Positions 1 through 6,029 of a stretch of DNA of 14,244 nucleotides are shown in pieces; the first letter of the stretch is position 1, and each line of letters begins with the position of its first letter. Below the pieces are notes generated by a model. The model was not told the DNA's origin and did no database searches. It saw only the letters and a program-made list of their open reading frames with translations. The DNA is from an uncultured Clostridia bacterium (GTDB lineage: Bacteria; Bacillota; Clostridia; Oscillospirales; Oscillospiraceae). The position numbers were made by a program, and so were the translations under genes. The stretch is from NCBI GenBank assembly GCA_947177005.1, contig CAMWSZ010000029.1:1-14244 (forward strand). Reading direction: 5' to 3'.

Positions 1-481
1 ATATGATACAGTCCGGTATTTGGAGTCGGTCCGGCTGCTGAACCGGTATTTTGACCGTCCGGCTGTGACAACGGATCTAATCGTCGGATTCCCGGGGGAG
101 ACGGAGGAGGAATTTTTACAGACGCTGGAATTTATCCGCAAGTGCGCGTTTGCGGAGATGCACATTTTCCCCTATTCCATGCGCACCGGTACGCCTGCGG
201 CGGAAATGGAGCAGGTCGAGAAATGCGTGAAGGAGGAACGGGCCGTGAGAGCCGCTGAAACGGCCTGTGAGATGCACCGGAAATATCTGGAGGGATGTGT
301 GGGGCAGGTGTTTGACGTTCTCTTTGAACAGCCTGTTGACGGCGTTTTTCAGGGACATGCCCCTAATTATATGGTGGCCGCAGTTGGTCAGGACAATCTT
401 CACAATCAGATTCTGCCCGTAAAAATCACGGGAATCCGAAAGGATGGGGTTTTATTGGGCGTTTTGAAGGAACGGCAGTAG
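1..481 (+). CDS. mtaB: tRNA (N6-threonylcarbamoyladenosine(37)-C2)-methylthiotransferase MtaB, C-terminal part
   Basis: The 5' end lies outside the window; the reading frame is open from base 2 and stops with TAG at 479-481, leaving about 159 residues. MtaB is a radical-SAM enzyme that adds a methylthio group to t6A37 of ANN-decoding tRNAs in the cytosol. The visible part begins late in the radical-SAM barrel: TTDLIVGFPGET followed by EEEF is the family signature, and MHIFPYSMRTGTPAA is the next conserved block. The remaining C-terminal stretch (GQVFDVLFEQ ... NYMVAAV ... GVLLGVL) matches a TRAM RNA-binding domain. MiaB, RimO and MtaB share this layout; the HxFPYSxRxGTPAA form and the short C-terminus favour MtaB. 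The gene is probably the end of an upstream transcript. After the stop there is only a weak hairpin (480-494, AGC-GG paired with CC-GCT, then TTTT), so termination here is uncertain. Confidence 0.88.
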   Translation, partial: YDTVRYLESVRLLNRYFDRPAVTTDLIVGFPGETEEEFLQTLEFIRKCAFAEMHIFPYSMRTGTPAAEMEQVEKCVKEERAVRAAETACEMHRKYLEGCVGQVFDVLFEQPVDGVFQGHAPNYMVAAVGQDNLHNQILPVKITGIRKDGVLLGVLKERQ

Positions 482-612
482 CTGGCCGGCCGCTTTTCTG
501 CCGTTTTATTCCATGAGCGCTTTAAACGGCGCTGCTTTGGACAGTTGTTCTTAATTTTTTTGAGAAATTGCCGATAGAAAATAAAAGACAATTTTTCAAG
601 GAGGACATTTAT

Positions 613-1116
613 ATGGATCTGACACCAGTGGGCATGATGCGGCGGAACAGCCGGATCAATTCACCGGCCGCGGCGGAGGCAAATGAAAATACGAAAAACT
701 CCGCCATTTCTTCACAGCCAAAGGATAGCTTCAGCGTTTCCCAGGCCGCACGGGACTTTATTGAGAACCAGAAACGTCTGCGGGAGGTACAGGAGGAGCA
801 GGCCCGGTCAATGCTTGAGAAGAGCGAAGATGAGGCCGATATGCTGGACCAGCAGCTGAAATACATGAAAACCTGTCAGAAAATCGCGTCCCGTGTCATG
901 AAAGGGGATAAGGTTCCGCTCAAGGACCTGAAATATTTAATGGAGCATGACCCCCAGATGTACAAAATGGCTATGACGCTCCGTCAGATTCCCAGCGGCA
1001 GGAAGCCCAAAAAATGGGACAGCGCGGTTGAGGACGAGGAAAAAGCGTCTGAAGACGGCGGCGAGACCGGGGAGGCCGTGGAAGCGTCCGGCAGTGACGG
1101 AGCGGCGGCAGAATGA
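613..1116 (+). CDS. Uncharacterised small helical, highly charged protein (167 aa)
   Basis: I do not recognise this protein beyond a vague resemblance to conserved hypothetical proteins of Clostridia. The ATG at 613 is chosen because AAGGAGGA lies at 598-605, 7 bases upstream; an upstream in-frame TTG at 568 has no such site. Residues 1-40 are polar and low in complexity. Residues about 42-95 are rich in Glu, Gln, Lys and Arg and could form a long helix or coiled coil. Residues about 97-125 (GDKVPLKDLKYLMEHDPQMY) look like a compact conserved module. The tail from about 135 is very acidic (Glu, Asp, Gly, Ala). There is no signal peptide or membrane segment, so it is probably cytoplasmic. Its stop overlaps the start of the following acetyltransferase gene (ATGA at 1113-1116), so the two are likely co-transcribed and translationally coupled. 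No convincing promoter could be set in the 131 bases after mtaB. Confidence 0.8.
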   Translation: MDLTPVGMMRRNSRINSPAAAEANENTKNSAISSQPKDSFSVSQAARDFIENQKRLREVQEEQARSMLEKSEDEADMLDQQLKYMKTCQKIASRVMKGDKVPLKDLKYLMEHDPQMYKMAMTLRQIPSGRKPKKWDSAVEDEEKASEDGGETGEAVEASGSDGAAAE

Positions 1117-1550
1117 TACGGGTCATGACGGTGGGGGACTATCCCCAGGTATATGCCCTGTGGCGCGGCACGCCGGGAATGGGTCTGCGTGAGGCCGACG
1201 ACAGCCAGGCGGGAATTGAGCGGTTCCTGAAGCGAAACCCGGCGTCCTGCTTTGTGGCGGAGGAGGACGGGAACATAATTGGCGTCATCCTGTCCGGACA
1301 TGACGGCAGAAGGGGATATATCTATCATACCGCCGTTGCCCCGGCGTACAGAAAGCGTGGAATTGCCCGAAAGCTGGTAGAAAAGGCAATGGACGCATTA
1401 GAAAAAGAGGGAATCAACAAAGCCGCACTGGTTGTATTTGAAAGAAACGGGTCCGGAAACAGCTTCTGGGAACATCTGGGCTTTTCCGTCAGGAACGATT
1501 TGGTGTACCGGAACAAAGTCATCCGTGAGCAGGCCCGGACCGACACCTGA
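1113..1550 (+). CDS. GNAT-family N-acetyltransferase
   Basis: This 145-residue protein has the length and layout of a single-domain Gcn5-related acetyltransferase, which transfers acetyl from acetyl-CoA to an amine. The acetyl-CoA pyrophosphate loop (motif A) is visible as RKRGIA at residues 80-85, preceded by the beta-4 strand IYHTAVAP (70-77) and followed by the helix ARKLVEKAMDAL. Motif B is NSFWEHLGF (116-124). The opening MTVGDYPQVYALW ... PGMGL is the usual N-terminal alpha-1/alpha-2 region. The substrate cannot be told from sequence; the N-terminal part resembles the YpeA-like group. The start codon overlaps the stop of the preceding gene (ATGA), and no separate Shine-Dalgarno site is obvious, which fits translational coupling. 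No clear terminator hairpin follows before the next promoter at 1620. Confidence 0.9.
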   Translation: MIRVMTVGDYPQVYALWRGTPGMGLREADDSQAGIERFLKRNPASCFVAEEDGNIIGVILSGHDGRRGYIYHTAVAPAYRKRGIARKLVEKAMDALEKEGINKAALVVFERNGSGNSFWEHLGFSVRNDLVYRNKVIREQARTDT

Positions 1551-1619
1551 AAATCCCGCCGCACCTGAAATTTACTGGAACTTTTTTCCGTCCTTTGCGT
1601 CTAAATCATAAAATGCCCG

Positions 1620-1648
1620 TTGACGCGGACGCGAAAACAGGGTATTAT
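1620..1648 (+). promoter_or_regulatory. Sigma-A-type promoter for the zinc-ribbon/Big2 gene
   Basis: TTGACG at 1620-1625 and TATTAT at 1643-1648 are separated by 17 bases. Each differs from consensus at one position. Transcription would begin near 1655, giving a leader of about 30 bases with GGAGG at 1671-1675, 9 bases before the ATG at 1685. Confidence 0.75.
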
Positions 1649-1684
1649 GTAAAGCAATCACCATTTGATAGGAGGACGTGAAAC

Positions 1685-2566
1685 ATGGCAAACCGCGTGT
1701 GCCAAAAATGCGGGGAGGAATACTCTGATACATATAAAACATGCCCGTTCTGCGAGGAGGAGGAGGCCCTCAGAGCCGGTCGCCCACTCCACCGGCATAA
1801 CGGCGGGAAGCGTCTGGATACGCGGCGGCGTTCCAGCGGCGGGGTGGGCGGCGTGCTGCTGCTGCTGACCAGCGTTGTTATACTGGGCGTACTGGTGTAT
1901 GTGTTCTGGGGCGACCGGATCGCCGATACGGTGGGCATTCGTTCCACCCCGACCGAGCTGGGCTTCGGCGAGCCGGACGGCGGGGATGAGGAGGAGCCGG
2001 ACCCGCAACCTTTGGAACCGCCTGAGCCGGTCAGCCTGCTGACCATATCCCAGAGCGCCATGACTCTTTCCGTGGGCGAAACCGGTCTTCTGACCGTCAG
2101 CGGTATGGAAGGGGAGGCGGTCTGGTCCAGCTCCAACGAGGAAATCGCCACCGTTTCCGGCGGCACGGTCTCGGGCGTTGCGGGAGGAACTGTGACAATC
2201 ACCGCCGAAGTGGACGGGGAAATCGCCACCTGCGCCCTGGAAATCAACGGTGAGCCGCCCGTGAAGCCGGAGGAGGAACCCGTCAATGATCCCCCAGTTT
2301 CCCCGTCCGGCAATGACAGCGGCGGCAGCACAACCCCGGCTGATCTCTCCCTTAATAAAACCGACTTCACCATTCGGCCCGAGGATACTCCCACGGTGCA
2401 GCTGAAGGTCAACGGCACCAGCAGCAAGGTGGCGTGGGCCAGTAAGGATACCAACGTTGTGACGGTCAGCGACAGCGGCCTGGTCACAAAGGTTGGCGCT
2501 GGTACGACAACCGTTACCGCGACTGTGGACGGTCAGACGCTGGAGTGTACCGCACGGGTGAGATGA
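1685..2566 (+). CDS. Membrane-anchored zinc-ribbon protein with two Big2 domains
   Basis: The product has 293 residues. Residues 1-25 form a small zinc ribbon with two CxxC pairs (Cys6/Cys9 and Cys20/Cys23). A basic stretch (RLDTRRR, 43-49) then precedes one membrane segment at about 53-75 (GGVGGVLLLLTSVVILGVLVYVF). By the positive-inside rule the zinc ribbon is cytoplasmic and the rest is outside. An acidic proline-rich linker (about 90-115) leads to a first Big2 (bacterial Ig-like group 2) domain at about 118-187 (MTLSVGETGLLTV ... WSSSNEEIATVSGGTVSGVAGGTVTITA). A second linker (188-218) leads to a second Big2 domain at about 220-293 (WASKDTNVVTVSDSGLVTKVGAGTTTVTA). Big2 domains are usual in surface and adhesion proteins. 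There is no LPxTG motif or signal-peptidase site, so the single helix is probably the anchor. The function is unknown. It appears monocistronic, with its own promoter (1620-1648) and terminator (2594-2624). Confidence 0.9.
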   Translation: MANRVCQKCGEEYSDTYKTCPFCEEEEALRAGRPLHRHNGGKRLDTRRRSSGGVGGVLLLLTSVVILGVLVYVFWGDRIADTVGIRSTPTELGFGEPDGGDEEEPDPQPLEPPEPVSLLTISQSAMTLSVGETGLLTVSGMEGEAVWSSSNEEIATVSGGTVSGVAGGTVTITAEVDGEIATCALEINGEPPVKPEEEPVNDPPVSPSGNDSGGSTTPADLSLNKTDFTIRPEDTPTVQLKVNGTSSKVAWASKDTNVVTVSDSGLVTKVGAGTTTVTATVDGQTLECTARVR

Positions 2567-2593
2567 GAAGGTCTCATACGATTTCATGCAGGA

Positions 2594-2624
2594 AGCGGGC
2601 CCGGTTTTGCCGGACCCGCTCTTT
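2594..2624 (+). terminator. Intrinsic terminator after the Big2 gene
   Basis: AGCGGGCCCGG (2594-2604) pairs with CCGGACCCGCT (2610-2620), an 11-bp stem with one C/A mismatch and a 5-base loop, followed by a short T-run (CTTT, 2621-2624). It starts 28 bases after the stop codon. The T-run is short, so efficiency is uncertain. It also separates the gene from the convergent lipid-kinase gene. Confidence 0.7.
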
Positions 2625-2634
2625 GTACGGTCTG

Positions 2635-3519
2635 TTATAAAAGAAAAGTCAGCTTTTTCTGCTGGTTGACGATCCGTACCTCCTCCGCGCCCGGACCAAA
2701 TTCCCCGTCCAATGTCCATGGGAACGCCTCCGGCGTCCGGACCGTCACCTCCGACACATGCCGGAAAATCACACCGGCCCCCTCTGAATCCTGAAACAGC
2801 AGGCACCGGACCAGCGACTGCAATTCCGCGGCGTTTGTGGGCACCGGAATGAGAAGCATCTCAAAGAGGCCGTCGTCCATGACCACCTTCTCCTTTTGCA
2901 GCTTCATCAGGCCGCCAATGGAGGTGGAATTCGCCACCGCGCCGAACAGGAAGCTGCCGTCAAAGGTCTCGCCGCCTGTGGTCACGACAGCCCGGTAGGG
3001 ACGCAGCGTGGACAGGTCCTTGACCCCCTCCAGAATATAGGCCAGATGCCCCAGATCGTTCTTAATGGACTGCGGCGCGCTGTAGGACGCCTTTGTGAAC
3101 GCGCCGAAGGACGCCACATACACAAAGGGCCGTCCGTCAAAGAAGCCGATATCCAGCGGCTGTCCCGCACTGGCGGCGATGCGCTGGGCGGCCTCCAGGG
3201 GATCGTCGGGGAGGCCGAGACTGGCCGCGAAATCGTTGGTGCTGCCGCCGGGGATGTAGCCCAGGGCCGGCGGGTCCGGAAGACGCAGCAGGCCGCTGAC
3301 GGTCTCGTTGAGGGTGCCGTCGCCGCCGCAGCAGACCACGCAGTCGAATTTAGGGCCCTCCTCCTCCGCCAGCTGCGCGGCGTGTTCCTGACGCTGCGTC
3401 TGCCGGACCGACACCAGGTATCCCGCCTCGCTGAAGCAGCTTACCGCACTGAACAGCGGCGCGGTGGAGCGGGTCTTGCCGGCCCGCGGATTGACAATCA
3501 ATAACAGTGTTTTTGCCAT
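2635..3519 (-). CDS. Diacylglycerol kinase family lipid kinase (DagK/YegS type)
   Basis: The 294-residue length fits soluble bacterial lipid kinases of the DAGK_cat family, which phosphorylate diacylglycerol or related lipids with ATP at the membrane face. The nucleotide-binding signature is intact: NPRAGK near residue 10, the GGDGTLNE block at 65-72 and GYIPGGSTNDFA at 87-98. The C-terminal beta-sandwich includes VVMDDGLFEMLLI and ends with WTLDGEFG ... VRIVNQQKKLTFL, as is usual for the family. The start at 3519 is chosen because GGAGAGG lies 6 bases upstream; two earlier in-frame ATGs (at 3558 and 3534) lack suitable sites. No hydrophobic segment is present. The gene is transcribed divergently from the AI-2E-family gene. 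Its predicted promoter shares the -35 hexamer with that gene. Whether it acts on diacylglycerol, undecaprenol or another lipid is not visible. Confidence 0.92.
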   Translation of the reverse strand: MAKTLLLIVNPRAGKTRSTAPLFSAVSCFSEAGYLVSVRQTQRQEHAAQLAEEEGPKFDCVVCCGGDGTLNETVSGLLRLPDPPALGYIPGGSTNDFAASLGLPDDPLEAAQRIAASAGQPLDIGFFDGRPFVYVASFGAFTKASYSAPQSIKNDLGHLAYILEGVKDLSTLRPYRAVVTTGGETFDGSFLFGAVANSTSIGGLMKLQKEKVVMDDGLFEMLLIPVPTNAAELQSLVRCLLFQDSEGAGVIFRHVSEVTVRTPEAFPWTLDGEFGPGAEEVRIVNQQKKLTFLL

Positions 3520-3550
3520 AGAGTACCTCTCCATACCGTGATTTTCCGGG

Positions 3551-3566
3551 CGTTCCAAAGGGAACG
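3551..3566. repeat. Short inverted repeat in the lipid-kinase leader
   Basis: CGTTCC (3551-3556) and GGAACG (3561-3566) are perfect complements around a 4-base spacer. The element lies between the predicted minus-strand start point (about 3593) and the lipid-kinase start codon. It could be a small leader hairpin or an operator half-site pair. Confidence 0.5.
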
Positions 3567-3599
3567 AACCGGCAAAAGTGTTACAAATTGGTTAAGAGG

Positions 3600-3628
3600 A
3601 GTATAACATACTTGAAAAGGTATTGCAA
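3600..3628 (-). promoter_or_regulatory. Promoter for the lipid-kinase gene
   Basis: Read on the minus strand, TTGCAA (3628-3623) is followed after 17 bases by TATACT (3605-3600). The leader to the ATG at 3519 would be about 75 bases. The -35 hexamer is the same six bases used by the divergent promoter. Confidence 0.65.
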
Positions 3629-3651
3629 TCGGAGAAAAAGGCGGGTATGAT
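3623..3651 (+). promoter_or_regulatory. Promoter for the AI-2E-family gene
   Basis: TTGCAA (3623-3628), a 17-base spacer, then TATGAT (3646-3651). Transcription would start near 3658, about 32 bases before the ATG. The hexamer TTGCAA is self-complementary and also serves the opposite promoter. Confidence 0.7.
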
Positions 3652-3689
3652 AGAAAGAGACAAATTTTTTTAGGGAGGCGGCTGGTACA

Positions 3690-4883
3690 ATGAAGAAAGA
3701 AAACCACTATTTTGCCTGGGGGCTGACCGCTGTTGTGTCCGTGTGTACGATCCTGCTGTTTTATGACGTCGTTTTCCGCAGCTCGATTGTGCTGGAGTAC
3801 ATGGGAAAGCTTATAGGCATTCTGGCGCCGGTTTTGTACGGATGCGCCATTGCGTATCTGCTCTCGCCGGTGGTCAACTGGTTTGAGCGGGCAATCTTTC
3901 GGCACGGCGGCGGGAAAACGCGGAAGGGCTGGGTTCGGGCAGTTTCGATTCTGCTGACATGGCTGGTGGTGCTGGCGTTTCTGTACGGCCTGATGAGCAT
4001 TCTGATGCCGGAGCTGTACAAGAGCATCCTCCAGCTGATCGACAACGCGCAGAATTATTACAACACCGTGTATTACTGGGTGCTGCACATCGTGGAGAAC
4101 AACCCGAATTTTGCCAATTCCGTGGCCAATCTCTTTAACCAGTATTATAACGAGGCGCTGGACTGGCTGAAAGGGAATCTGGTGCCCCAGCTGCAAACGG
4201 CGGTGCAGGCGTTTACGGGCGGCGTTCTGGGGATGTTCACGTTCCTGAAAAATCTGCTGCTGGGCGTGATTGTGTCGGTCTATCTGGTGGCGTCAAAGGA
4301 GGGGTTCGCGGCGGCAAGCTGCCGGATGTGCTACACCCTGCTGCCCCAACAACAGGCCGCATTGCTGATCCGGGGCGTCAAGGCAGCGGACGGCATTTTC
4401 AGCGGCTTTGTACGGGGCAAGCTGCTGGATTCCCTGATTATTGGGATCATCTGCTTTTTCTGCTCCAGTCTGTTCCAGTTCCCATACGCGCCGCTGGTGA
4501 GCGTGGTGGTGGGGGTGACGAACATCATTCCCTTCTTTGGCCCGTTCCTGGGCGCGATTCCCAGCGCGTTCCTGATTTTGCTGGATACGCCGGTCAAATC
4601 GCTGTATTTTATTGCATTCGTATTGGTGCTCCAGCAGTTTGACGGCAACATCCTGGGCCCCAAAATCCTGGGCAACAGCACCGGTATTTCCGGCTTCTGG
4701 GTCATGGTAGCGATTTTGGCCGGCGGCGGTCTGTGGGGGATTGCAGGGATGTTTTTGGGCGTGCCGGTCTTCGCGTGTTTTTATACGGCTGTGCAGGCCT
4801 ATTCCAACTACCGTCTCAAAAAACGCGGCCTGCCGCTGGACGCCGCCAGCTATGCTTCGCATAAACCAGTCAAAAAAGAATAA
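3690..4883 (+). CDS. AI-2E family transporter (multi-spanning membrane protein)
   Basis: The 397-residue length and hydrophobic profile fit the AI-2E transporter family, a broad group of membrane exporters. Only some members have been tied to autoinducer-2; others are linked to sodium/proton antiport, so the substrate is open. Membrane segments are visible at about 7-27, 37-60, 82-105, 176-202, 240-262, 265-298, 303-323 and 333-370. The extracytoplasmic region is at about 106-172. The family's best-conserved C-terminal half is present: VVVGVTNIIPFFGPFLGAIP (272-291), then QQFDGNILGPKILGNSTGIS (315-334) and GGGLWGIAGMFLGVPV (345-360). The C-terminus is short and basic. GGGAGG at 3673-3678 is 11 bases before the ATG, a slightly long spacing. 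A strong terminator follows at once. Confidence 0.92.
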   Translation: MKKENHYFAWGLTAVVSVCTILLFYDVVFRSSIVLEYMGKLIGILAPVLYGCAIAYLLSPVVNWFERAIFRHGGGKTRKGWVRAVSILLTWLVVLAFLYGLMSILMPELYKSILQLIDNAQNYYNTVYYWVLHIVENNPNFANSVANLFNQYYNEALDWLKGNLVPQLQTAVQAFTGGVLGMFTFLKNLLLGVIVSVYLVASKEGFAAASCRMCYTLLPQQQAALLIRGVKAADGIFSGFVRGKLLDSLIIGIICFFCSSLFQFPYAPLVSVVVGVTNIIPFFGPFLGAIPSAFLILLDTPVKSLYFIAFVLVLQQFDGNILGPKILGNSTGISGFWVMVAILAGGGLWGIAGMFLGVPVFACFYTAVQAYSNYRLKKRGLPLDAASYASHKPVKKE

Positions 4884-4888
4884 CAATA

Positions 4889-4915
4889 AAAGAGGGGGCG
4901 GTCCGCTCCCTCTTT
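4889..4915. terminator. Bidirectional intrinsic terminator between AI-2E-family and araC-type genes
   Basis: AAAGAGGGGGC (4889-4899) pairs with GCTCCCTCTTT (4905-4915): 11 bp with one G-U pair and a 5-base loop. Reading plus, the stem ends in TTT; reading minus it is followed by TTTTATT, so it can serve both converging genes. A second perfect 8-bp inverted repeat (TTTTCTCC 4949-4956, GGAGAAAA 4968-4975) lies between this and the araC-type stop codon, without a T-run. Confidence 0.8.
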
Positions 4916-4988
4916 CAATATAACCCGCTCTATTTTCCATACAACGCATTTTCTCCCTCAAACAAATGGAGAAAAGAATGAATTTCTG

Positions 4989-5840
4989 TTAAACGGCCTG
5001 CTTCATAAAGCGCTTGGGAGTGGTTCCCTTATATTTCTGGAACATCTTGATAAAATAGCTCTCATCGTTGAAGCCGCAGGAAACGGCCACCTGCTTGATG
5101 GAAACATTCTGGTTGGACAACATCTCGCAGGCGCATTCGATGCGGTAGTAGTTGAGGTAATTAATGGGGGTCCGGTCGGTCATGCTGCGGAAATACTGGC
5201 AGAAATATTTCGGATTCATCCCCGCGATTTTAGCGAGGTTATCCAGAGAAATATTGGACGCATAGTTCTCCGAGATATACGCCAGGACCTTTTTAATAGA
5301 GTAAAGCCGTCCGGTGGCGACGGTATCGCCCGGGCTTTCTTCATACAGGTGCTCCTCGAAAATGACGCCGAACAACTGGTAGAGGTATCCCTCAATCATG
5401 AACTCGCTGCCGGTTCTGCGGCAGGACAGAGCCAGACACAGGTCTCTGACGATTGGGGAGATGGCCGTGCTGTGTTCCGACAGAAGCGTGTTGATCACGA
5501 TCTTCTGGTCAATAATGTTCTGAATGGCCTTTGTACACGCATGATTGGGCCGCATAATGATCTGCATATCAAAGACCACGCTTTCATAGACGCAGTCCTC
5601 GCCTCCGCCGCCGTGCAGCATTCCGCTGGTGATAAAGATGATGTCTCCCTGCTTATATTCCCGGGTCTCATTGTCCAGCGTCAGGCGGAATGTACCGAAA
5701 ATAATGCGGATCACCTCATAGTACGTATGCCAATGGTAGGGCATTTCATAACTGGGACTATGGGGCGACCGGTGATAAAAAGCGATAGGGAAATTGAAGG
5801 TGCCGTGTTCCTGCTGTTCTTTGTAATCGCTGTACTTCAT
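4989..5840 (-). CDS. AraC-family transcriptional regulator with N-terminal cupin domain
   Basis: This 283-residue protein has the standard two-part layout of an AraC/XylS regulator. Residues about 15-110 form a cupin-like ligand-sensing domain: the YHWHTYYE motif at 35-42 gives two His and one Glu, and a later His76 (SGMLHGG) completes a possible metal- or ligand-binding set. Residues about 183-283 form the DNA-binding domain, with a first helix-turn-helix at about 197-217 (ISLDNLAKIAGMNPKYFCQYF) and a second at about 246-268 (VSIKQVAVSCGFNDESYFIKMF). The signature GTTPKRF closes the domain. Members with a cupin domain often sense sugars and control nearby carbohydrate genes, but none are in this window. 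AAAGGAG (5853-5847) is 6 bases before the ATG. It has its own promoter and leader inverted repeat, so it is probably independent of the upstream kinase operon. Confidence 0.93.
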   Translation of the reverse strand: MKYSDYKEQQEHGTFNFPIAFYHRSPHSPSYEMPYHWHTYYEVIRIIFGTFRLTLDNETREYKQGDIIFITSGMLHGGGGEDCVYESVVFDMQIIMRPNHACTKAIQNIIDQKIVINTLLSEHSTAISPIVRDLCLALSCRRTGSEFMIEGYLYQLFGVIFEEHLYEESPGDTVATGRLYSIKKVLAYISENYASNISLDNLAKIAGMNPKYFCQYFRSMTDRTPINYLNYYRIECACEMLSNQNVSIKQVAVSCGFNDESYFIKMFQKYKGTTPKRFMKQAV

Positions 5841-5853
5841 AGTTTTCTCCTTT

Positions 5854-5883
5854 CCGGCGCAGATATAAAAGGCTATCTGCCGG
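5854..5883. repeat. Inverted repeat in the araC-type gene leader (hairpin or operator)
   Basis: GCAGATA (5859-5865) and TATCTGC (5874-5880) are perfect complements 8 bases apart. Complementarity resumes outside with CCGG (5854-5857) and CCGG (5880-5883) after a 2-base bulge. It lies between the predicted transcription start (about 5888) and the Shine-Dalgarno site (5847-5853). Confidence 0.6.
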
Positions 5884-5894
5884 ATATATCATAT

Positions 5895-5923
5895 AGAATA
5901 CCACAAAATTCAGCCTTTGTCTA
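5895..5923 (-). promoter_or_regulatory. Promoter for the araC-type gene
   Basis: On the minus strand TAGACA (5923-5918), a 17-base spacer, then TATTCT (5900-5895). The -35 differs from consensus at one base and the -10 at two. A TGN-type extended -10 (TGG) precedes the -10 element. Confidence 0.65.
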
Positions 5924-5990
5924 GGAACAATTATGTAACCTGACAAATATTTCAAACTTCCGGCAAAATCTGACAATCAAAGCCAGCCGT

Positions 5991-6025
5991 AAAAAAATCC
6001 CGTCTGCACTGCGGCAGGCGGGATT
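5991..6025 (-). terminator. Intrinsic terminator of the c-di-GMP/phosphorelay operon
   Basis: On the minus strand AATCCCGCCTGC (6025-6014) pairs with GCAGACGGGATT (6007-5996): a 12-bp stem with one G-U pair, a 6-base loop, then a 7-base T-run overlapping the stem end (5997-5991). It begins 5 bases after the histidine kinase stop codon and is one of the clearest terminators in the window. Confidence 0.93.
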
Positions 6026-6029
6026 GCGG

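Noticed and set aside
480..498. A terminator directly after mtaB
   Set aside because: The stem is only five pairs with a bulge and the T-run is four bases. It is too weak to annotate.
2563..2577. A hairpin ATGAGA/TCTCAT overlapping the Big2 stop codon
   Set aside because: Six pairs, a 3-base loop and no T-run; a better terminator follows at 2594-2624. It is probably chance.
1645..2806. Long minus-strand open frames (280 and 382 codons) opposite the Big2 gene
   Set aside because: The plus strand has a promoter, ribosome site, zinc ribbon, membrane helix and Big2 domains in one frame. The opposite frames are low-complexity and run into the neighbouring gene.
3520..3558. Upstream starts for the lipid kinase
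   Set aside because: The family begins at the first beta strand just before NPRAGK. ATG 3519 has GGAGAGG at 6 bases, and the longer forms have no such site.
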